Shown piece after piece: positions 1-10,121 of a stretch of 64,000 nt of DNA. The stretch comes from Candidatus Hermodarchaeum yapensis (lineage in GTDB: Archaea > Asgardarchaeota > Hermodarchaeia > Hermodarchaeales > Hermodarchaeaceae), in NCBI GenBank assembly GCA_016840405.1, contig JAEOSK010000004.1, positions 49,174 to 113,173 on the forward strand, read 5' to 3'. The position numbers and the translations under genes are program-made. Each line of letters opens with the position of its first letter. The first letter of the stretch is position 1. Under the pieces are notes generated by a model that saw only the letters and a list, made by a program, of their open reading frames with translations, was not told the origin of the DNA and searched no databases.

Positions 1-68
1 TCAAAAAGTTCAGCTGTCGCAGAATCTTTACTTTGTGCAACTTTCCCATTCGTTTCTTGTGAATTCAT
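1..68 (-). CDS. 5' end of a CDS running off the left edge (MNSQETNGKVAQSKDSATAELF...)
   Basis: Minus-strand ATG at 68-66 with an open frame to the window edge; too short to identify. Confidence 0.35.
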   Translation of the reverse strand, partial: MNSQETNGKVAQSKDSATAELF

Positions 69-209
69 CGGGAATTACATTCTCCAATAAATCTCTCAAA
101 ACTACACCCTATTTAATTCCTCAGTTCTTGACCGCTGGTCAATACACCTCGACCAATATTTTTGTCTAAGCTATTGAGTCAATCAAGCACTTTGGTCATG
201 TAAGAAAAA

Positions 210-515
210 CTAGCTAGAGGAAGCCTTAACTTCTTCAAAAAGCCCAGAAGCGATCAAGTCGGTGTCTGAAAATGAAATAAATTGTAAAAGAGGCAATCCT
301 TCACGGATTGAACCGGAACCAGCGCCTTTCAGGTTGCACTTCGAACTGGTGGAATGGAATAGATCCAAATCATTGCTTTTTAAGGTTAGAGCAAGCGGAT
401 TTTCCAGGCGATATACGCCATTCTCTTGGGTTTCGAAGACAAATATGCCTGATATCGAACTAACGACGTGAAAGATGATTTGTTTCACGTCATATAATCT
501 TGGAAGAAGATGCAA
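210..515 (-). CDS. Small hypothetical protein, 101 aa
   Basis: ORF track; part of it (about 365-488) has a diverged second copy at about 1701-1822. Confidence 0.35.
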   Translation of the reverse strand: MHLLPRLYDVKQIIFHVVSSISGIFVFETQENGVYRLENPLALTLKSNDLDLFHSTSSKCNLKGAGSGSIREGLPLLQFISFSDTDLIASGLFEEVKASSS

Positions 516-604
516 TATTGTTAGTGGGGTTTTTAGACTAATTTTAAAATCAGGATTTTCTTCAACATTTTCACTTGTGCCTCTGTTCGCTTGTCTTCAT
601 CCTG

Positions 605-1612
605 TTACTTCTGGAGGGTTAAGCTATCAGCATAGGGTGCAAGTGTTTTATCAATTTCAGTCATTTGTTTGTTAGAGAGAGGGCCATATTGGAGTGTTTG
701 GCTGATTTCCTCGACTTGCTTTTCGGTTTTAAAGCCGGGTATTGGGATGACTTGGGGTCCAAGAGCTAAAAGCCACCCAAGGGCAGCTTGCGTTAAGGTA
801 CGTCCGCCTCTGATGAGTATGTCGTGAATCATTTCGAGCATCTCAAGTTGTTTCGCTTGTCGTCCTTCTTGCATGTCCCACGCGGCTCGAATGTCGTTAG
901 GTACCTTTGAACTCTTGCTAAATTTTCCAGTCAGCAGACCCATAGCGAGTGGACCCCGTATGATATTCGCTTGGTCGAATTCTTCACAAAGGGCTAGCAT
1001 TTCTGTATTGCGCTCAAAGATATTATAGTGGTATTCCATAGCGGTGCAATGAGGTCCTGCAATAAACGTTCTAGCCCGATCAGGATTGACTGTACTCCAC
1101 CCATAAGCACGAATCATTCCGTTATCGACGAGAGTTTCCATCATAGGTACGAGAGCTTTTGCGAGGTGGGCATCGTACGCATTACAATGAAACAAGTAGA
1201 GGTCGATATAGTCGGTGTTAAGGCGTTGGAGACTGGCTTCACAGGCTTTTCGAATCGATTCGGGTTGGATAAGATCTGGATCACCTAACCAAGTCCTAGT
1301 GTCTTCTTCGAACATGCCCCCAAACTTGGTGCATATGATGACCTCATCTCGGTAACCTTTCAAGGCTTGACCTAGAATTCGTTCACTATGACCGCCTCCA
1401 TAGGCATCAGCTGTATCAAAGAAATTAATACCTAAATTCAGAGCTCTATGGATGGCTTGGATGGAATCGTCGTCGTTCACTTGACCATAACTCAACGCAA
1501 CTCGTTTACCTTCAGTTTGATACCAAAGGGGTCCACCAATAGCCCAACAACCGAGTCCTACCGAACTGACTTCAATCCCACTTCGACCTAATTTTCGAGT
1601 ACGAGTTTTCAT
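605..1612 (-). CDS. Aldo/keto reductase
   Basis: MKTRTRKLGRSGIEVSSVGLGCWAIGG...FFDTADAYGGGHSERILGQAL; the annotated upstream start (1786) reads into a repeat, so the internal Met at 1612 is preferred. Confidence 0.9.
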   Translation of the reverse strand: MKTRTRKLGRSGIEVSSVGLGCWAIGGPLWYQTEGKRVALSYGQVNDDDSIQAIHRALNLGINFFDTADAYGGGHSERILGQALKGYRDEVIICTKFGGMFEEDTRTWLGDPDLIQPESIRKACEASLQRLNTDYIDLYLFHCNAYDAHLAKALVPMMETLVDNGMIRAYGWSTVNPDRARTFIAGPHCTAMEYHYNIFERNTEMLALCEEFDQANIIRGPLAMGLLTGKFSKSSKVPNDIRAAWDMQEGRQAKQLEMLEMIHDILIRGGRTLTQAALGWLLALGPQVIPIPGFKTEKQVEEISQTLQYGPLSNKQMTEIDKTLAPYADSLTLQK

Positions 1613-1700
1613 TTTATCATTCTTCACGTTTATGTTAATCTGATAACTATCAAACATACATTTTTTCTTATCATTGAACCATCGGCCGGCAATTTCATTA

Positions 1701-1822
1701 GCACAATATATCTTATTAAGATTAGAGTAAACGGTTTTTCTTTGATTTATGTGCCATTCTCTCGGGTTTCGAAGACATATGTGCAATTCCGATCAAATGA
1801 CGTGAAAGATGATTTGGTTCAC
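1701..1822 (-). pseudogene. Degraded partial copy of the 210..515 sequence
   Basis: Nucleotide similarity to 365-488 (both share GGGTTTCGAAGACA and GACGTGAAAGATGATTTG); its reading frame is interrupted. Confidence 0.4.
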
Positions 1823-1887
1823 ATTAAAAACTTCTAAAAATCCTTCGCCGAAGATACTAGCAAAATGCTTAGCGTGTTCTTCAAATC

Positions 1888-2994
1888 TTATGATTGCAGT
1901 TCCATGGTTTCTCTCAGCCTTTTCCCCCGTAGAGCATTCATTTTGTTCTTGATTAAGCTTAGACCAACAATTTTTCGGTCGAAGGAAATGGTCATTTGAG
2001 GTGAAAGATATGTGATGCTAGCACTGCCAATGGCATCGGGAAATTTTTCGCGATAATTCTCTTCCCACCTAAGATGACTTCCAATGCTATGGTGGTTTCC
2101 AAAGAGTAAGATGTTGTATTTTCCATGGAGGACTTTGTAGCCTATCGGAATGTAAGGATCTTGAACAATCTCACGAATGATCTTTTCTTTAGACTTTTTA
2201 ATTTCAAATAGTGAATAGGTCAATACATAATTTGGTGGTACAAAATAATTAGGAAAACGGCAAATCGGGGTAGCGAGTATATTCTTTTTTAGTAGTGATG
2301 CTATCCGCTTTTCAACCGTCTTTCGATGTAATCCAGTTTTTTCACATAAAGCAGCGTAGTTGGCTTTAATTCCATTTCCATCAACTAATTGTTTCATGAT
2401 TTCGATATCGACAATGTCGAGGGGGTGGCCATTTAAAGTCAGTTCACCCTTCGCTTTGAAATCGCTCTCAATGAGATGAATTCCGGAGTTGGGGTCGTAT
2501 TTGATTATACGTTGATTCGAAAAATAAGTCGTGCTCGAATTAAAATTCGCACCTTCCTCAGAGAGCCCATATTGCGATTTTAATATTGAAGGTAATGATT
2601 CCATGTAAATTTGGAAGTTTGTGATGTCTTTATGATAAACGAACAGTATGGTATCATAGTCTCCTTGCCGTGAACTAAAAGCTGCGAATATATATGGATC
2701 CTCTTTTACCCAGTTCTCGAATTTTTTTCGATCCTGTGGCGTTTTCGGTAGGTCTAATTGTAGATCAATGAGTAGCGGATAGTATTGATAAAGACCGGGG
2801 AATCTAAAAACGGGGCGATCGAGAATTTTATGATTAAAGAGTTTTTCAACTTTTTTCCTAATAGTATTTCTGTGTTTACCAAGAGCTCTTGAAAGATTGC
2901 TGAGGTTGACATTTACAGCCTCACCAGATACCAGACTTTGCATTAGTATCAGATCTTCTTCATTCTTTAGTAAATTTGACATAATTTCACGCAC
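1888..2994 (-). CDS. Lrp/AsnC-like transcriptional regulator with internally duplicated HTH and ligand domains
   Basis: GKHRNTIRKKVEKLFNHKILDRPVFRFPG is repeated as GLHRKTVEKRIASLLKKNILATPICRFPN; EDPYI...GDYDTILFVYH is repeated as QDPYI...GKYNILLFGNH. Confidence 0.7.
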   Translation of the reverse strand: MREIMSNLLKNEEDLILMQSLVSGEAVNVNLSNLSRALGKHRNTIRKKVEKLFNHKILDRPVFRFPGLYQYYPLLIDLQLDLPKTPQDRKKFENWVKEDPYIFAAFSSRQGDYDTILFVYHKDITNFQIYMESLPSILKSQYGLSEEGANFNSSTTYFSNQRIIKYDPNSGIHLIESDFKAKGELTLNGHPLDIVDIEIMKQLVDGNGIKANYAALCEKTGLHRKTVEKRIASLLKKNILATPICRFPNYFVPPNYVLTYSLFEIKKSKEKIIREIVQDPYIPIGYKVLHGKYNILLFGNHHSIGSHLRWEENYREKFPDAIGSASITYLSPQMTISFDRKIVGLSLIKNKMNALRGKRLRETMELQS

Positions 2995-3068
2995 TTTAAG
3001 CCAATATTAATATCTTTTTCGTAATATTATATCAACTTTGTCATTATTCGTTGTTGATTATTATCTTA

Positions 3069-3089
3069 TCAAATATGAATATTATTTGA
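3069..3089. promoter_or_regulatory. Perfect dyad TCAAATA-N7-TATTTGA between divergent regulator and gdh
   Basis: TCAAATATGAATATTATTTGA read directly in the AT-rich divergent intergenic region. Confidence 0.5.
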
Positions 3090-3237
3090 ACAAATGTGTC
3101 AATTATGTCATTTCTCTTTGCATAATAGTTAATCTATTTTGTATTTTTTCTCAAAAATTTGTAATCTATATTTAATAATATCTATTCTTCAATTTATAAT
3201 CAGAGCAAACACAAAAATTGTAAAAAAGGTGTTTATA

Positions 3238-4452
3238 ATGGAACAAACGGTTGTTGATTTACAGGAACAACGAATTTCCGTACTTGATGATTTGCTCGAA
3301 CAAGTAAACGTTACCAGCCTTCTAGATTCTTGGGGACCAGAGAAGGTCATCCAAGTCTATGACCCTAAAATTAAGATGGAGGGGATCCTCGTAATTGATA
3401 ATACGGCGCGGGGTCCTGGTAAAGGAGGATTTCGAATTAGCAGTGGTGTCACGCCTACCGAGGTCTTTAAGCTCGCGAGAACAATGACATGGAAATGCGC
3501 TTTAGCGGATCTTCCATTTGGCGGAGCAAAGGGTGCAATTAATGCAGATGCTTATTCGATTGATAAAATTCGATTCGTGAAGACTTTCGCCAGAGCTGTT
3601 TCCACTTTTTCACCCGATCAATGGGTGGCTGCTCCAGACATGAACGTGGGTGAGAAGGAGATTGAAGCGTTCGTTGAAGAAATCGGTAGTATGAAGGCAG
3701 CGACGGGGAAACCTGAACGCCTTGGAGGAATCCCTCATGAACTTGGTACTACAGGGTTTGGAGTGGGTGTATCAATTGAATCCACCTTGGAGGTTCTCAG
3801 TAAAACGGTGACAATTCAAGAGACACTTGAGAACCTAAAAGTCGTCATTCAGGGCTTTGGCAATGTTGGCTCAGAACTCACTAAGTATTTGGCGAATAGA
3901 GGCGCGCGGATTGTAGGCATTAGCGATTACTGGGGGGCAGCATATAACCCGAAGGGAATCGATGCTTCAAAAGCGTTGAAACACGCCTATGCCTGCGATG
4001 AAGCTCATTCTATTAAGGGATGTAAGGGTGCAACTGCAATTGCCAGAGATGATGTCACTTATTTGAATTGTGATATCTTGGTTCCGGCTGCGATATCAAA
4101 TGTCATCACAGGCCAAAACGCCTCGAAAATAAAAGCGAAACTTGTTTTTGAAGCTGCAAACAACCCAACAACCATCATAGCAGAACAGACCCTCTTTAAG
4201 AGAGGAGTCTTAGTCATTCCCGATTGTATAGTGAATGCGGGTGGGGTTATCGGTTCCTATGTTGAGTATATCGGGGGGAGTCCTGATGAAGCCTTCGCGA
4301 TGATTGAAGCGAAAATCTCACAAAATACACGTAAAGTGCTGAAAAGCGCAATCAACAGCGATACTATCACATTACCACGGGCCATGGCGATGAAGATTGC
4401 ACAAAAACGCGTTTCACAAGCAATGCATCGACGAGCAGGTCAAGAATTATAG
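3238..4452 (+). CDS. gdhA: Glutamate dehydrogenase (Glu/Leu/Phe/Val dehydrogenase family)
   Basis: GKGGFRISSGVTPTEVFKLARTMTWKCALADLPFGGAKGAI; Rossmann VVIQGFGNVGSE; likely ATG at 3238 (MEQTVVDLQEQR). Confidence 0.93.
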   Translation: MEQTVVDLQEQRISVLDDLLEQVNVTSLLDSWGPEKVIQVYDPKIKMEGILVIDNTARGPGKGGFRISSGVTPTEVFKLARTMTWKCALADLPFGGAKGAINADAYSIDKIRFVKTFARAVSTFSPDQWVAAPDMNVGEKEIEAFVEEIGSMKAATGKPERLGGIPHELGTTGFGVGVSIESTLEVLSKTVTIQETLENLKVVIQGFGNVGSELTKYLANRGARIVGISDYWGAAYNPKGIDASKALKHAYACDEAHSIKGCKGATAIARDDVTYLNCDILVPAAISNVITGQNASKIKAKLVFEAANNPTTIIAEQTLFKRGVLVIPDCIVNAGGVIGSYVEYIGGSPDEAFAMIEAKISQNTRKVLKSAINSDTITLPRAMAMKIAQKRVSQAMHRRAGQEL

Positions 4453-4479
4453 AGAATAATCTGGAATGGAGGTGAAAAA

Positions 4480-4764
4480 ATGGAAATTAAATTAGTTAGA
4501 ATCCTACAATGCCTAGATCGATCCTCTTCGGGTTGTCCGCTAGGTCACATAACACGACATACGAATATCCCTGAGCCATTAAGTCTCCTCGACATCTTGG
4601 AAGAAAATAATCTTGTTCAACGCTGTTCATGTGATGGATGGTCACCTACTGGTCATCCACAATTTGAGATTACATCAAAGGGTTCTCAGAAGCTAAGAGA
4701 GATTGAAGCTTCCAGTATTCATATTCCGATTCGCATTTTAGAAAAAGCTTATGTGGGGCATTAA
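4480..4764 (+). CDS. Small winged-helix-like protein
   Basis: 94 aa, wHTH-like pattern, RBS-like GGAGGTG upstream. Confidence 0.55.
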   Translation: MEIKLVRILQCLDRSSSGCPLGHITRHTNIPEPLSLLDILEENNLVQRCSCDGWSPTGHPQFEITSKGSQKLREIEASSIHIPIRILEKAYVGH

Positions 4765-4844
4765 TTCAACGCTTCTGAGAAGTGTTCGAAAATACGCATA
4801 AGCAGTAGTCTTGGGCGATGAATTATATGACGAGGGGGCTGTGG

Positions 4845-4985
4845 ATCCTCCCTTCGGCGAATTGTCAACTACCACTAATTGTAATCTATAGCTTGTATAT
4901 CGCATCCTGTGATACGGGTTCCTAGCAATGGTTGTTGCCATCGCTGGTTGAGCAACGGGAGAGGATTGAAGTCCCCTCAATCATG
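4845..4985 (+). ncRNA. Candidate structured RNA (low confidence)
   Basis: TATA-like GAATTATATGAC at about 4816-4827; ATCCTCCC can pair with downstream GGGAGAGGAT, enclosing CGCATCctgtGATACG and AGCAATGGttgttgCCATCGCT. Confidence 0.25.
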
Positions 4986-5147
4986 TTTGTGAGTGAGTTT
5001 GATGCTTAGTACTACGCCGCAGCTAGAACTGAATTTCTCTCCACCTTGCAATAAAGCACCACATGTAGGACAAGTCGTCAATACTTGTTGGTTGGAAACT
5101 CGAGTACGGGGACGGTTTTGAGTGGATAGAGACGATTGTGTTAGAGC

Positions 5148-5408
5148 TTACGTGCGGCGATCGTGGATGAATCCTATAACGAAATAAATGGAACAAACGA
5201 TTAGAAGGAGAACGAGTACCGTGACCGCGCCAACTATTGCCACAAATGGGTCGAGAAGGGGAGATAGGGACCATGATCCGTAAAATTCAAGGAACAGGTA
5301 GAAGCGTATGAAGGCAATAACGATTACTACGAGCCTGCATTGACAAAGATAACTCCTGAGCTTTGCGGAGAGAGTTTTATCTTCATTTTCAACACTCAAG
5401 TACCCCAC
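5148..5408 (-). CDS. Possible small membrane protein with two hydrophobic segments
   Basis: LVVIVIAFIRFYLFLEF and VAIVGAVTVLVLLLIVCSIYFVIGF; divergent from TBP. Confidence 0.45.
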   Translation of the reverse strand: MGYLSVENEDKTLSAKLRSYLCQCRLVVIVIAFIRFYLFLEFYGSWSLSPLLDPFVAIVGAVTVLVLLLIVCSIYFVIGFIHDRRT

Positions 5409-5503
5409 CCAACTTCAAGTTGAAGTGAAGCCTTCTCATGCGAAATGGTTATGACGTCCTTAGTTAATTGGTGTACGAGATAATTTGTGCAGGAGACTGA
5501 CTG

Positions 5504-6055
5504 ATGCCCCGACGTCCAAAGTATAAAATTGAAAATGTAGTGGCAAGCGTAGAAGTTGTTGCAAAAATCGACCTTAACCTGTTAGTTCGTAAGCAAAAAG
5601 ATGCGGAATACAACCCTGAACAGTTTCCAGGGTTGATGCTTCGGATCAAGAATCCGAAGGCCACCATCCTCGTGTTTAGCAGTGGTAAAATGGTGATCAC
5701 CGGATTACGCAGAGAGACTGAGGCCGAGGCAGCTGTTGAAAAAGTCGTTAGCAAGATTCGAAAGGCAGGCATTACCGTCACAGGCAAGCCAAAAATCACC
5801 ATCCAGAATATTGTGGCCAGTGGTGACCTTCACAGCCGCATCGATCTGGACCTGGCTCAAATGACGCTGGAACGCTGTCTTTACGAACCCGAAGTCTTTC
5901 CCGGACTCATCTACCGAATGAAGACACCAAAGGCAGTTTTTCTCATTTTTAGTAGTGGTCGAATTGTGTGTGCTGGCACGAATAAAGAATCCATTACGAA
6001 GAAGTCCATCTACCTTCTTGCAGATCACCTGCGGGAATTAGGACTCATCGAGTAA
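5504..6055 (+). CDS. tbp: TATA-box-binding protein (TBP)
   Basis: Two-repeat TBP core: NVVASVEVVAKIDLNLL...YNPEQFPGLMLRIKNPKATILVFSSGKMVITG and NIVASGDLHSRIDLDLA...YEPEVFPGLIYRMKTPKAVFLIFSSGRIVCAG. Confidence 0.97.
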   Translation: MPRRPKYKIENVVASVEVVAKIDLNLLVRKQKDAEYNPEQFPGLMLRIKNPKATILVFSSGKMVITGLRRETEAEAAVEKVVSKIRKAGITVTGKPKITIQNIVASGDLHSRIDLDLAQMTLERCLYEPEVFPGLIYRMKTPKAVFLIFSSGRIVCAGTNKESITKKSIYLLADHLRELGLIE

Positions 6056-6282
6056 TAGTGCTCCATTGAATGCTCCCACATCGACGTTCTCCACGACTGA
6101 AGCCGAGGGAGTTCTCGCTGCCTACTCTAAAAAAATCAGCAACCGTTGCAGCAGGACATTTTTCGGGGTGTGATCTGCCCCACGTTACGAATATCGAAGA
6201 CGTTCCTGAAATGTTTACACCTATGGAGAATTAATCCACAGCTGCTTATATTAAACCGAGATCTCTGCTCCTTCGGTGATAG

Positions 6283-7053
6283 ATGGTGAACAACAGCATC
6301 TGTATCAAAACCGAAGGCTTGACGAAAATCTTTGGGTCCGTTCAAGCCATCAGAGAGCTCGATTTAGAGGTGAAATCGGGTAGTCGATTTGGTTTTTTAG
6401 GTCCGAATGGGGCTGGAAAGACCACGACGGTTCGCATTCTCTCAGGGCTCTTAAAACAGACGAGTGGCACTGGCACGGTCTGTGGATATGACGTATCTAC
6501 CCAGCGTAATTCGATCAAGGCTGTAACGGGTCTTCTCCCCGAAACACCTGGCCTCTACTCCAAGCTTTCTGCCGTGGAGTTCCTCGAGTTTATTGGAGCC
6601 CTGAATGGTCGTAATGGAGACTCGCTGCATCAGCGGATTGACCGCCTTCTGGCCATTCTGGGACTGGAAGGTCGCCAAGAGGATTTACTCGAGTCATATT
6701 CGTCTGGGATGAAGCAAAAGGTTCTCATGGCTTCGACGTTACTGCATGATCCGCAACTCGTGTTTTTGGATGAACCAACGTCACGTCTCGACCCCGCGGC
6801 TTCAGCTCTAGTAAAGGATTTGATACTCCTTCTCGCCGAGGAAAATGAAACGAGCTTTTTCATCTGCACGCACATTACCAGCTTCGCTGAGGATGTGTGT
6901 GATGTAATTGGTATTATCAATGAAGGGCAATTAGTGATCGTTGATTCGCCTCATCAAATAATTGAATCAACAAAAACGAGGAATCTTGAAGAAGCGTATC
7001 TCAAAATCGTCGGTGGCAAGGTCGACCGCCAGACCTTACTTACATGGAGGTAG
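6283..7053 (+). CDS. ABC transporter ATP-binding protein
   Basis: Walker A GPNGAGKTT, signature SYSSGMKQKV, Walker B LVFLDEPTS. Confidence 0.95.
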   Translation: MVNNSICIKTEGLTKIFGSVQAIRELDLEVKSGSRFGFLGPNGAGKTTTVRILSGLLKQTSGTGTVCGYDVSTQRNSIKAVTGLLPETPGLYSKLSAVEFLEFIGALNGRNGDSLHQRIDRLLAILGLEGRQEDLLESYSSGMKQKVLMASTLLHDPQLVFLDEPTSRLDPAASALVKDLILLLAEENETSFFICTHITSFAEDVCDVIGIINEGQLVIVDSPHQIIESTKTRNLEEAYLKIVGGKVDRQTLLTWR

Positions 7054-8744
7054 CGGAGATGGAGTGTAGATGGCTTCAGATCGCGAAGGCAGAATTTTTC
7101 GTCTTGACTGCGAGATTCAAGGGTCACCGGAAACTCTTCATGGGCTTAGTGCTTAGCCTTGGATTGCTCTGGGCAGTTTATTTTGCCCCATTAGTAGTGG
7201 GGCTCGTGATGGAGGTCCTTACTCCCATAACGCCAATTCGTGTAATTCTCCAAGTCATGTTTCCGGGGCTGATGCGTGCAGTGATGCTATTACTGTGGAT
7301 GCTTCTCCTTATCATCCCCTTAGGTCAGGCACTTTCAGAGATTAAGATTGGGCAATGGGAGATTCTCCTTGCCAGTAATGTCACAACCCGCGATATCCTC
7401 GTTGGAACCTTTCTTGGCAAGATACCTAGCTATACGTTGTACGTCCTTGTTTTGGCACCACTCTTACTCTCACCTTTTCTACTTGCCCTTCAGGTCTCGC
7501 TTCTAGGGCAGCTACTAATTTACACAATCCTTACACTGATGATTCTGACCATTAATTGGCTGTCCAACATCATTTGTGCGGCTCTTCAAGCAAAACTAGG
7601 TGAGTCCTCACGCGGTAACGATATCGCCAAAGCCCTCGCCCTGCTAATGGGTTTGATAGCGATTATTCCAGTATTGGGTCTACAGCTCTTCGCCACTCAG
7701 TTCTCTGTGATCTTAGGGCTAAACGTCTTCTTGGTGTTTCCCTTCACCTGGAGTGCTGACCTCGTTAGCTGGCTCGCTATCACCTTCAACGGTATTAACC
7801 TTACTGCTTCACAAATAGCGCACTTTCAGAATGTCCTGCAATTCGATTTACTCACAAATGGGCTACTCATAGTGGTCTTCGGCGTGGTGTGTATTGGTAT
7901 TGGTCTCCTATCCGCTGAACGTCTCTTTACATACCAGATAGGGGCGCGAAGCGAAACGGTGAGAACTGTAAAGCGTGAAAACATCCTTCTACGGGGTCTG
8001 CGAAAAATCAGTCCTAGTTCCTTTGGGTCCCTAGTAGTGACCTGTTTTAAGACCTTCTTCCGACAGGTTCAGAACCTCTCTAAGATCGCGATGGCACTTA
8101 CCCTTTCAGTGATCCTGCCGTTTCTTGTGATTCTTGTATACGGACAAGGTTCTCCGATAACGTTGGACTCTCTTTTACCAATAACGGGATATGGTCTGGC
8201 ATTTATGGGTATCATGGCTTTTAGCGGAACTTCTTTTCTTGAAAGCAAGGATCAGCTTTGGATGATCCAAGCAGTTCCACGGGGGACGTCACGGTTTGTT
8301 AAGGCTCGATTAGTAATAGCAGTTCTCATTGCTTTACCGCTTAGTCTTATTCCCACAACTGTATTGACCATCATGATGGGGTTGGAGCTATTCCAATTCT
8401 TCTGGCTTTTCGGGTATGGCTACGCCATGGTGTGCGGCGCTGCATTGTTCGGCACCGGAATCACAGCCTTGAATCCGAACTATGAGGACATAAAATCACC
8501 AGTATATACGACGAGTATGATGATCGCAAATATGATTTGCTTATTCGTTACTATGGCCAGTCCCTTCATACTCAGTGTCATCACAAGGTTCTTCATCGGC
8601 GTCTCTCTTGATACTCTTCTTGTGACATGGGGTTTCTTGAGCGCAGGAGTCGGTCGAACAATAATCACAGCAGTATTTCTGCTGGTACTCGGTGCACTAG
8701 TTGTGTTGGTGGGAACTCGAAGGCTGGGTCGACCTGGCACTTAA
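7044..8744 (+). CDS. ABC transporter permease
   Basis: Polytopic, overlaps the end of the ATPase gene. Confidence 0.8.
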   Translation: MEVAEMECRWLQIAKAEFFVLTARFKGHRKLFMGLVLSLGLLWAVYFAPLVVGLVMEVLTPITPIRVILQVMFPGLMRAVMLLLWMLLLIIPLGQALSEIKIGQWEILLASNVTTRDILVGTFLGKIPSYTLYVLVLAPLLLSPFLLALQVSLLGQLLIYTILTLMILTINWLSNIICAALQAKLGESSRGNDIAKALALLMGLIAIIPVLGLQLFATQFSVILGLNVFLVFPFTWSADLVSWLAITFNGINLTASQIAHFQNVLQFDLLTNGLLIVVFGVVCIGIGLLSAERLFTYQIGARSETVRTVKRENILLRGLRKISPSSFGSLVVTCFKTFFRQVQNLSKIAMALTLSVILPFLVILVYGQGSPITLDSLLPITGYGLAFMGIMAFSGTSFLESKDQLWMIQAVPRGTSRFVKARLVIAVLIALPLSLIPTTVLTIMMGLELFQFFWLFGYGYAMVCGAALFGTGITALNPNYEDIKSPVYTTSMMIANMICLFVTMASPFILSVITRFFIGVSLDTLLVTWGFLSAGVGRTIITAVFLLVLGALVVLVGTRRLGRPGT

Positions 8745-8910
8745 TTTGAATAAGGAGGAACAAAGCAACTTTATACAGGCTACAACTCCTGTAGACTTTG
8801 AATCGGTCATGACCTTTCATACCGGTTCATCGTCTTCAGGAATATACTGGTCAATGAGTGAAATGGATTTCCGAATGAAGCTGTTGGTTGATGGAAGGTG
8901 AACGAGTGGA

Positions 8911-9642
8911 TTGAAACAGGCGGAATTCAGTGCAAACGGTGTACTTAGTAGTCAAAGAGAGCTGTTACCACGGTTGTATCAGAGCCATCGCCTTTTCGTA
9001 ATTAACTTCTTTGCCTCACTATTGATGGTTCCTCTCTGGTTTCTCTGGGTAATCTTCTTCGCAGCAGTGATTGCAGAATCTTTTCAGTGGTTTCTCCTAA
9101 TAACTGCGCCAATATGGATTGCAATACCACTTACTGTTTTTATTTTTGGATATAGCGGGAAAGCATTTTTTGTTTATATGCGATCTGCAAAACACTTCTT
9201 AGATAATGCAAAAGTGGATGTCAATGCCTCTAGGACTGCTGAAGATTTCACTACGTATATGAATCTCCTTTTCCCAGTTCTTCTCCCTTCGATGACATCG
9301 ACACCCAATTCTACGCAGCAAGAACAGGAGCGAATCCACAAAATAATTCGAAACTTAAAGAGGGCACCGATCATAGAAGGGGCGATTCTTGGAATCCTTA
9401 TCTTTAGCTTTGTCAGTTTCTTCGTCAGACATCCGTATCTCCTTCCCCGCCTTCTTCTTACACTGATTATTCCATTTCTCTGTTTCAACTTCGCTATTAT
9501 GGTAATCCGACTTGGAATTTTCCTTAGGTGGCGACAATATGTTAGCCGCTGGCTGAATCTTTATGACAGCCTCACCACTTGGCAGGCAAATCTTGAGTTA
9601 AAAATCCAACAAAACGCGAACAGTATCCAGAGGGAGATTTGA
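8911..9642 (+). CDS. Membrane protein of unknown function (TTG start)
   Basis: Several hydrophobic segments; overlaps the start of the next gene. Confidence 0.6.
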   Translation: MKQAEFSANGVLSSQRELLPRLYQSHRLFVINFFASLLMVPLWFLWVIFFAAVIAESFQWFLLITAPIWIAIPLTVFIFGYSGKAFFVYMRSAKHFLDNAKVDVNASRTAEDFTTYMNLLFPVLLPSMTSTPNSTQQEQERIHKIIRNLKRAPIIEGAILGILIFSFVSFFVRHPYLLPRLLLTLIIPFLCFNFAIMVIRLGIFLRWRQYVSRWLNLYDSLTTWQANLELKIQQNANSIQREI

Positions 9643-10082
9643 TGCCAAAAACATCTACCGCCTCTGATAAAACAAGTTACAAGGCACCTCGTCGAGGGAA
9701 ATTCGAGATATGGTCAGCATTATTAGAAGCGTGTCTTCGAATCCCGCGAACACAAAGTTGGCTCATGCGGAAAGTTGGCCTCAACACAGCTACCGCCAAA
9801 GAAGCACTGAGTAGTCTCACCAGGGGAAGACTTCTTGAGCAAGAAAGTGAACCCAAAGTGGGTATTTTTGAATATAAGACCACTGAGAAAGGAAAAGCCG
9901 CTCTAGCCCAATATTACCAACTAATTACATCCTTCTTCGGAACCAGCCACAAAAGCCGAGTGAAGCAATATATGATCGTCTTGCTTTTCGCCCTCTCCTC
10001 TTGCTTTGTCTATGGGCAAATCGTTTTTCGGCAAGTGTACAGTTTCCTTGCAGGGGGAGACTCGGATCATACTCCTATTTGA
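9639..10082 (+). CDS. Winged-helix transcriptional regulator with C-terminal TM segment
   Basis: LMRKVGLNTATAKEALSSLTRGRLLEQE...YKTTEKGKAAL, then a hydrophobic segment. Confidence 0.65.
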   Translation: MMPKTSTASDKTSYKAPRRGKFEIWSALLEACLRIPRTQSWLMRKVGLNTATAKEALSSLTRGRLLEQESEPKVGIFEYKTTEKGKAALAQYYQLITSFFGTSHKSRVKQYMIVLLFALSSCFVYGQIVFRQVYSFLAGGDSDHTPI

Positions 10083-10121
10083 AAAATAAATTTTCGTGCA
10101 ATTCTTTTGAATTTCGAAGAC

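Noticed and set aside
6136-6345. Minus ORF in the TBP/ABC intergenic region
   Set aside because: No family resemblance and it overlaps the ABC gene start; the region reads better as a promoter (TTATATTAAA upstream of 6283).
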